DNA of 36,058 nt from an uncultured Gammaproteobacteria bacterium (GTDB lineage Bacteria; Pseudomonadota; Gammaproteobacteria; Arenicellales; UBA868): NCBI GenBank assembly GCA_913051905.1, contig CAJXBY010000004.1, positions 1 to 36,058 on the forward strand, in the 5' to 3' direction. A model generated the notes under the pieces. The model worked only from the letters and a program-made list of their open reading frames with translations, was not told the origin of the DNA and made no database searches. How positions within the stretch are numbered: position 1 is the first letter of the stretch; every line of letters starts with the position of its first letter. Shown here in pieces: positions 31,546-36,058 of the stretch. The position numbers were made by a program, and so were the translations under genes.

Positions 31546-32994
31546 TCAATCGGTATGTAAGGGTCCGGGCCGAAGACCCGTCTCGGCGGCCAGATTCTGG
31601 GGCTCTGAGTCCGGCCGGTACCAGCCCAGTGTTTCATGCAGCCTGACAACATCGCCGATGATCAGCAGTGTTGGGGGCTCAATGTTTTCACCGGCCACCC
31701 GGGACGGCAGGCTGCCCAGCGTCCCGGTGATGACTTTCTGGTTGCGAGTGGTTCCCTGCTGGATTAGCGCAGCCGGTCTGTCAGCACTCGAGCCATGTTC
31801 GACCAGGGCCCGACAGACCGACTCGAGACCGGTGAGGCTCATGTAGACAACAACAGTCTGTCTGGGTCGGGAAAGCATGTGCCAGTCAAGGTCTATGACG
31901 TCGTTCTTGAGATGGCCTGTCACGAACGTGCATGACTGCGCATAGTCCCGATGGGTCAGCGGGATACCGGTGTAGGACGCACAACCCGAAGCAGCGGTAA
32001 TTCCGGGAATCACCTGGAATGGAATGTTTTCTCTAACCAGATCTTCAATCTCCTCACCACCCCGGCCGAAGATGAAAGGATCACCTCCTTTGAGGCGCAG
32101 CACCCGTTGGCCTTGTTTTGCCAGGTCGACGAGCAAGCGGTTGATGTCCTGTTGCGGTACCCGGTGATTGGCCCGGGCTTTGCCCACATAGATACGTTCA
32201 GCGTCTCTCCGGACGAGATCAACGATCTCCGGCGTCACCAGCCGGTCGTACAGAACGACATCAGCCTGCTGCATGAGGCGCAAGGCGCGAAACGTTAGAA
32301 GATCAGGGTCGCCTGGACCGGCTCCAACCAGATAGACCTCTCCCTGCCGGAGGTCGTTGCCCTGTGGGTTTTCAAGCAGTGCAGCGAGCGCCTTGCGGGC
32401 TTCTTTATCCCTGCCCGCAAAGACCAGTTCAGCAACGGGTCCCTGAAGAACCTGCTCCCAGAATGCCCGCCGTACAACCGGCGATTCATAAGCGGATCTT
32501 GCACTGGTCCGAAAAGCGTTTGCGAGTCTGGCGAGGCGGCCATAAGCGCCTGGGATCATCGTTTCGAGCCGGCTCTTCAGGAGCCGGGAGAGGATCGGTG
32601 CAGCACCGCCGGTACCCACCGCAATGAGTACCGGAGAGCGGTCGACAATAGAGGGTACGATGAAACTGCATAACTCGGGCTGATCAACCACGTTGACAGG
32701 GACACCCTTACGGGCAGCAGTGGTAGAAACCTGTCGATTGATTTCCTGATCGTCAGTTGCGGCAATCACAATCCGCATCCCTTCAACCTGTTCCGGTACA
32801 AACTTTTCTTCAATCAGCGTCAGTGCCTTTGCCGTTGCCAGTTCCCGAATTCCGTTGTTGGCTACTTCTGCGACCACAGTGATCCTGGCGCCGGTCTTCA
32901 AAAGCGTCCCAATTTTCCGATAAGCGACGTCCCCACCGCCGATCACCAGACAGGGTTTGTCTCGAAGGTGCAGAAAAACAGGCAAATAGTCCAT
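31546..32994 (-). CDS. cysG: Siroheme synthase (trifunctional CysG)
   Basis: A 482-residue fusion. ATG 32994 (MDYLPVFLHLRDKPCLVIGGGDVAYRK) has GGAGCTCTG just upstream; the longer frame overlaps the Sel1 gene and is a shadow. The N-terminal third is the precorrin-2 dehydrogenase/sirohydrochlorin ferrochelatase (NAD-binding GGGDVAYRK; AATDDQEINRQV; VVDQPELCSFIVPSIVDRSP). The C-terminal part is uroporphyrinogen-III C-methyltransferase (VYLVGAGPGDPDLLTFRAL, VLYDRLV, RLKGGDPFIFGRGGEE, GITAASGCASYTGIPLTHRDYA). It makes siroheme, the cofactor of sulfite and nitrite reductases, from uroporphyrinogen III. It is the second gene of Sel1-cysG-Rieske, and a divergent TrpD2/LysR cluster may include its regulator. 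Confidence 0.94.
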   Translation of the reverse strand: MDYLPVFLHLRDKPCLVIGGGDVAYRKIGTLLKTGARITVVAEVANNGIRELATAKALTLIEEKFVPEQVEGMRIVIAATDDQEINRQVSTTAARKGVPVNVVDQPELCSFIVPSIVDRSPVLIAVGTGGAAPILSRLLKSRLETMIPGAYGRLARLANAFRTSARSAYESPVVRRAFWEQVLQGPVAELVFAGRDKEARKALAALLENPQGNDLRQGEVYLVGAGPGDPDLLTFRALRLMQQADVVLYDRLVTPEIVDLVRRDAERIYVGKARANHRVPQQDINRLLVDLAKQGQRVLRLKGGDPFIFGRGGEEIEDLVRENIPFQVIPGITAASGCASYTGIPLTHRDYAQSCTFVTGHLKNDVIDLDWHMLSRPRQTVVVYMSLTGLESVCRALVEHGSSADRPAALIQQGTTRNQKVITGTLGSLPSRVAGENIEPPTLLIIGDVVRLHETLGWYRPDSEPQNLAAETGLRPGPLHTD

Positions 32995-33013
32995 CAGAGC
33001 TCCTGTGCATCCA

Positions 33014-33460
33014 CTACGAGGGCAGTGCTTCCGGATCAAAGCCGGCTCTTTTAAACAGGGCCTTCGCTTTACCGGCATCTTTGTCCGTACCTCTTCCCTG
33101 CTGATACATCTGGGCGAGTGCCACCATCGCGCCTTCAAGACCAAGGTCTGCGGCCTGCTCGAAGCACGCCAGCGCCTTACCTTCATCCTGCACCGTACAG
33201 TCACCATCTAGGTACATTTGTCCCAGCCCGTGCAGTGCCAGCCCGTAACCCTGGTCGGCTGCGCTCGACATCCAATGGTATGCAAGCTGTTCATTTCGGA
33301 CCTGCCCCAGTCCGATCTGGCACATGATCCCCAGCCGGTACTGGGCCGACGCGTCCCCTGCTTCTGCGTAGGGTTTCAACAGTGACCAAGCCTGGCTGAA
33401 CTGCTTGGCTTCAAAGGCAGCGATACCGCTACCGAGAGAGATTTGAAATTCATCCCGCAT
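33014..33460 (-). CDS. Sel1-repeat (SLR) protein
   Basis: A 148-residue helical-repeat protein. Start at ATG 33460 (MRDEFQISLGSGIAAFEAKQ); a GTG at 33496 is a possible longer start, and neither has a clear ribosome binding site. Three Sel1-like repeats are visible: AGDASAQYRLGIMCQIGLG, QGYGLALHGLGQMYLDGD and LGLEGAMVALAQMYQQGRG, each with the AxxxLGxxYxxGxG pattern spaced about 36 residues apart. Such repeats mediate protein-protein contacts. No signal peptide. It precedes cysG by 19 nt and is probably co-transcribed, but a functional link to siroheme synthesis is not obvious. Confidence 0.83.
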   Translation of the reverse strand: MRDEFQISLGSGIAAFEAKQFSQAWSLLKPYAEAGDASAQYRLGIMCQIGLGQVRNEQLAYHWMSSAADQGYGLALHGLGQMYLDGDCTVQDEGKALACFEQAADLGLEGAMVALAQMYQQGRGTDKDAGKAKALFKRAGFDPEALPS

Positions 33461-33574
33461 TGGACTGAATATAAGTTGGGTTTTCGCCTTTTTCACTACC
33501 TATTTGGGTATGGAGAGTAGAACGAAGCGGATTTAGACTGTTGCGTTGGACAACTTGCTTTCTAGAACACAGCA

Positions 33575-34690
33575 ATGACAGAGGCTTCAGTCGGACACGA
33601 AATGCGATCCTATTTGCAGCGAATCGCGACAGGTCCTGAACTCAGCAAGGATCTGACTGAAGATGAGACACACCTGGCAGTATCCGCAATTCTGTCCGGT
33701 ACCGTGGACGAGGTGCAGACGGCCGTCTTCCTGATTGCAATGCGGATGAAACGGGAGACCGACGCAGAGAACAGGGGTGGGCTTCGTGCGCTGCTGGATC
33801 ATTCGAATCAGATCACGGCTGGTGTAAATGACGTCGTACACATCGCAGATCCTTATGACGGCTTCACCCGTGGGTTGCCTGCGGCGCCATTTCTGCCACC
33901 AATTCTGGCCGCTTGTGGTTCCCCGGTGGTAAGCAGTGGTGCGGAGTCTGTGGGGCCCAAATACGGGGCTACCCATCGGCAGGTGCTCAGAGCGGCTGGC
34001 TTCAAAGTGGATCTTTCGCCAGAATCGGCTGCCCGGCAGATCGAGGATCCCCTCTGCGGATGGGCTTACGTGGATCAGCGTCACACCTGCCCGGCCCTCC
34101 ACGAGCTGGTAGAACTGCGTACCAAAATTGTCAAACGGCCCCTGTTGACCACGCTGGAGGTGTTACTGGCACCTGTGCTGGGAAAGAATGCCACCCATCT
34201 TGTGACCGGCTATGTCCACAAGCCGTATCCCCCGGTCTATAGCATGCTTGCCCGGCAGGCCGGCTATACGTCCGCGGCGATCATACGAGGAGTCGAGGGA
34301 GGTGTGATCGCGTCCCTCAACCAGGCTTCGCGGCTGGTGCGTTTCTGCAACGCCGGTGAAGATGAAGCGCTACGCCTTGATCCTTCGGAGATTGATCTTG
34401 AATCACCCAGTCGGGCCGTACCGCTTCCGAACGATCTGCCGGGGGCAGAAGCGAATGGAGAGGACACCGGACCTCGATTCGATGCCCGAGCCTCGGCGCT
34501 CGCCGCAGCCGCCGCCGGTCGGGAGGCTCTTCACGGTCGACCTGGGCCAATGTATGACAGTCTGGTGTACGGTGGGGCAGTCATTCTCTGCCATCTGGGT
34601 CAGGTTTCTTCGCTGCAGGAAGGCGCGGCGGCGTCCAGGCAGGCACTGGAGGGGGGTGAGGCTCTGCGTCGGCTGGATGCTGCTCAATAG
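33575..34690 (+). CDS. Anthranilate phosphoribosyltransferase-like protein (TrpD2/YbiB group)
   Basis: A 371-residue protein of the nucleoside phosphorylase/TrpD superfamily: the helical N-terminal domain includes LTEDETHLAVSAILSGTVDEVQTAVFLIAMRMKRET, and the core shows VVHIADPYDGFTRGLPAAPFLPPILAACG and VSSGAESVGPKYGATHRQVLRAAG, which replace the GTGGD and KHGNR motifs of true TrpD. The loss of those PRPP-binding motifs points to the TrpD2/YbiB group, which binds nucleic acids in E. coli and lacks TrpD activity, rather than to tryptophan synthesis; no other trp gene is near. It is divergent from the Sel1-cysG-Rieske operon and followed by two LysR regulators. Homologues beside siroheme or nitrate genes are familiar, but the reason is unknown. 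Confidence 0.8.
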   Translation: MTEASVGHEMRSYLQRIATGPELSKDLTEDETHLAVSAILSGTVDEVQTAVFLIAMRMKRETDAENRGGLRALLDHSNQITAGVNDVVHIADPYDGFTRGLPAAPFLPPILAACGSPVVSSGAESVGPKYGATHRQVLRAAGFKVDLSPESAARQIEDPLCGWAYVDQRHTCPALHELVELRTKIVKRPLLTTLEVLLAPVLGKNATHLVTGYVHKPYPPVYSMLARQAGYTSAAIIRGVEGGVIASLNQASRLVRFCNAGEDEALRLDPSEIDLESPSRAVPLPNDLPGAEANGEDTGPRFDARASALAAAAAGREALHGRPGPMYDSLVYGGAVILCHLGQVSSLQEGAAASRQALEGGEALRRLDAAQ

Positions 34691-34711
34691 TAAATGGGTG
34701 CGGGTATTCAG

Positions 34712-34762
34712 GTATCAGTCTAATTATATCAATCTGATACTTGAAATAAGATATACTTATTT
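34712..34762. promoter_or_regulatory. AT-rich promoter region with two perfect inverted repeats upstream of a LysR gene
   Basis: GTATCAG (34712-34718) and CTGATAC (34734-34740) are perfect inverted repeats with 15 nt between. AAATAAG (34744-34750) and CTTATTT (34756-34762) follow with 5 nt between. TATACT (34752-34757) inside the second repeat resembles a -10 element. This is the most AT-rich stretch of the window, lies 50-100 nt before the LysR start, and has the usual shape of an autoregulatory LysR site. Confidence 0.55.
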
Positions 34763-34813
34763 ATCCGGACCACCGCAGAGTCGCACGATGAAGTGCTTTG
34801 CCGAGGACCGTCA

Positions 34814-35716
34814 GTGCAAATCACGATCCGCCAGTTACAGGTTTTCGAAGCTGTGGCCCGGCACGCAAGTTACACCCGTGCTGCGGAGGGGATGCATTTG
34901 ACACAGCCGGCTGTGTCTATGCAAATCAAGCAGCTTGAGGGGTCTGTGGGCTTGCCTCTTTTTGAGCAGATTGGTAAGCGCATTTTCCTGACACAAGCGG
35001 GTGAAGTGATGCTGCGGCATGCCCGCACTATCATCAGGCACCTGGCCACTGCAAGGGAGGAGATGGATGATTTGAAAGGGGTCGATTCCGGGCGCCTGAG
35101 AATTGCCGTCGCCTCCACTGTCAACTATTTTGCTACCCGCCTTCTGGCGAGATTCGCCCGTCAGCATCCGGCAGTGAAAATTACGTTGGATGTGACTAAT
35201 CGTGAGACATTGCTGCAGAATTTGGAGCACAATCTACCGGATGTGGTGTTGATGGGGGCGCCTCCTAAGGGCCTGGACCTTCAGGCAGATGCCTTCATGG
35301 ACAATCCCCTGATCATGATTGCACCACCCGACCACCGCTTTGCAAGGCGGCGAGTGATTTCTTTGGGTAATCTCGATAAAGAGACATTCGTGGTCCGGGA
35401 GTCAGGATCGGGCACCCGAATAGCAATGGAACGATTTTTCGGCCGCAAGAACTTTGAACCTTACGCAACCATCGAGATGACTGACAATGAAGCGATCAAA
35501 CAAAGTGTAGAAGCCGGACTGGGCCTGGCCATCGTGTCGATCCATACGGTCGAGCTGGAGCTTGCAGCCAAACGCTTGATCAAGCTCAATGTCAAGGGAA
35601 TGCCCATTATGCGGCGCTGGTACGTCGGGCACCGGCGGGGCAAGCGCCTGTCACCGACAGCCCAGGCCTTCAGGCAGTTTGTCATTGACGAAGGGGCTCG
35701 GCAAGGCATCAGCTGA
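34814..35716 (+). CDS. LysR family transcriptional regulator (CbbR-like)
   Basis: A 300-residue regulator; start at GTG 34814 with GAGGA at 34803-34807. The N-terminal winged helix-turn-helix reads ITIRQLQVFEAVARHASYTRAAEGMHLTQPAVSMQIKQLE and LPLFEQIGKRIFLTQAGEVML, followed by a linker helix and the effector domain (GRLRIAVASTVNYFATRLLARF; LIMIAPPDHRFARRR; VEAGLGLAIVSIHTVELEL). The layout is like CbbR-type regulators, which sense metabolites of carbon or nitrogen assimilation. The targets are probably its own promoter and the adjacent TrpD2 or cysG operons; this is inference from two inverted repeats immediately upstream. A second LysR gene follows after 68 nt. Confidence 0.9.
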   Translation: MQITIRQLQVFEAVARHASYTRAAEGMHLTQPAVSMQIKQLEGSVGLPLFEQIGKRIFLTQAGEVMLRHARTIIRHLATAREEMDDLKGVDSGRLRIAVASTVNYFATRLLARFARQHPAVKITLDVTNRETLLQNLEHNLPDVVLMGAPPKGLDLQADAFMDNPLIMIAPPDHRFARRRVISLGNLDKETFVVRESGSGTRIAMERFFGRKNFEPYATIEMTDNEAIKQSVEAGLGLAIVSIHTVELELAAKRLIKLNVKGMPIMRRWYVGHRRGKRLSPTAQAFRQFVIDEGARQGIS

Positions 35717-35784
35717 ACCGTTCACTGACATTCGAACGTTACCCTAGCGGTTGGGCCCACCTTACCTGAAAAGTATCGTCTCAC

Positions 35785-36058
35785 ATGGCTGACAGAAGGC
35801 TTCAAGTTTTCACCATGGTTGCGGAGTTGTTGAGTTTTACCAAGGCAGCGGAGGCGCTGCACATGACGCAGCCGGCAGTGACGTTTCAGATCCGGCAGCT
35901 GGAGGAGTATTTCAATACACGTTTGTTTGATCGGACCCACAACCGCATCACTCTAACTGCGGCCGGGAAGCTGGTGAAGTCTTACGGCGACAGGATCATT
36001 TCTGAGTATCGTGAGATGGATAACGAAATTCGGAAACTGACCGGTGACGTATTAGGCC
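35785..36058 (+). CDS. LysR family transcriptional regulator, N-terminal part (cut by window end)
   Basis: ATG 35785 opens a frame of 91 codons to the window end without a stop. MADRRLQVFTMVAELLSFTK, AAEALHMTQPAVTFQIRQLE and NTRLFDRTHNRITLTAAGKL form a complete LysR winged helix-turn-helix, followed by the start of the linker helix. It differs clearly from the LysR protein just upstream, so this is a pair of distinct regulators rather than a recent duplication. The effector domain is outside the window and the target cannot be inferred. Confidence 0.88.
   Translation, partial: MADRRLQVFTMVAELLSFTKAAEALHMTQPAVTFQIRQLEEYFNTRLFDRTHNRITLTAAGKLVKSYGDRIISEYREMDNEIRKLTGDVLG

Noticed and set aside
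33575..34690. Tryptophan biosynthesis gene trpD
   Set aside because: The GTGGD and KHGNR motifs of true anthranilate phosphoribosyltransferase are replaced, and no trp neighbours exist.
1..36058. tRNA, rRNA, CRISPR arrays, insertion sequences, integrases, attachment sites
   Set aside because: Looked for cloverleaf-like stretches, regularly spaced repeats, transposase or integrase frames and flanking direct repeats; none was convincing by eye. tRNAscan-SE and a CRISPR finder would settle it.

Overview
The window looks like a piece of a proteobacterial genome, probably an uncultured gammaproteobacterium. The grounds are a proteobacterial-type gluQ (glutamyl-Q tRNA(Asp) synthetase), a fused three-activity siroheme synthase cysG, a cyclopropane-fatty-acid synthase, a DadA/RidA pair and LysR regulators. 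No rRNA, tRNA, insertion sequence, phage gene or CRISPR array is visible. Most of it is accessory catabolism: short operons, often with 2-25 nt gaps or overlapping stop/start codons, and many GTG starts.

Left end (1 to about 1090): this part looks foreign. It is visibly more GC-rich than the rest and carries two pieces of B12-binding radical SAM proteins, the C-terminal half of one and the N-terminus of a second. The first piece is fused in frame to a MetE-like methyltransferase that loses its C-terminus exactly there. A chimeric join, either in assembly or in an ancestral rearrangement, is the simplest explanation.

1090-5070 (minus): operon of an acyl-CoA synthetase, a PaaK-like CoA ligase and the MetE-like protein. 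5247-10037 (plus): an M81/MlrC-like metallopeptidase, an LsrF homologue without the rest of an lsr system, and a class II aldolase/short-chain dehydrogenase fusion. 10071-12063: a haloalkane dehalogenase divergent from a ureohydrolase-fold protein that has lost two hallmark active-site residues. 12122-13018: a lipid/diacylglycerol kinase.

13171-18766 (minus): the most coherent unit, read ridA - dadA - Asp/Glu-racemase-like (EutA-like) - class I glutamine amidotransferase - diaminopropionate ammonia-lyase - M24 peptidase. The chemistry fits: DadA makes imino acids, DpaL makes aminoacrylate, and RidA hydrolyses both kinds of intermediate. It looks like a dedicated pathway for an unusual or D-amino acid whose substrate cannot be named from sequence.

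19074-28817: acyl-CoA synthetase; CFA synthase preceded by two tiny overlapping ORFs; an amidase/FAH-family hydratase pair divergent from an amidinotransferase; an EamA exporter with a structured 195-nt leader resembling a glycine riboswitch; a pirin; and an orphan phosphate acyltransferase. 28841-36058: housekeeping-like genes (gluQ, a gamma-glutamylcyclotransferase-fold protein, a LON-domain protein), then a Sel1-cysG-Rieske operon divergent from a TrpD2-like gene and two LysR regulators (the second cut by the window edge), consistent with siroheme-dependent sulfite or nitrite assimilation.
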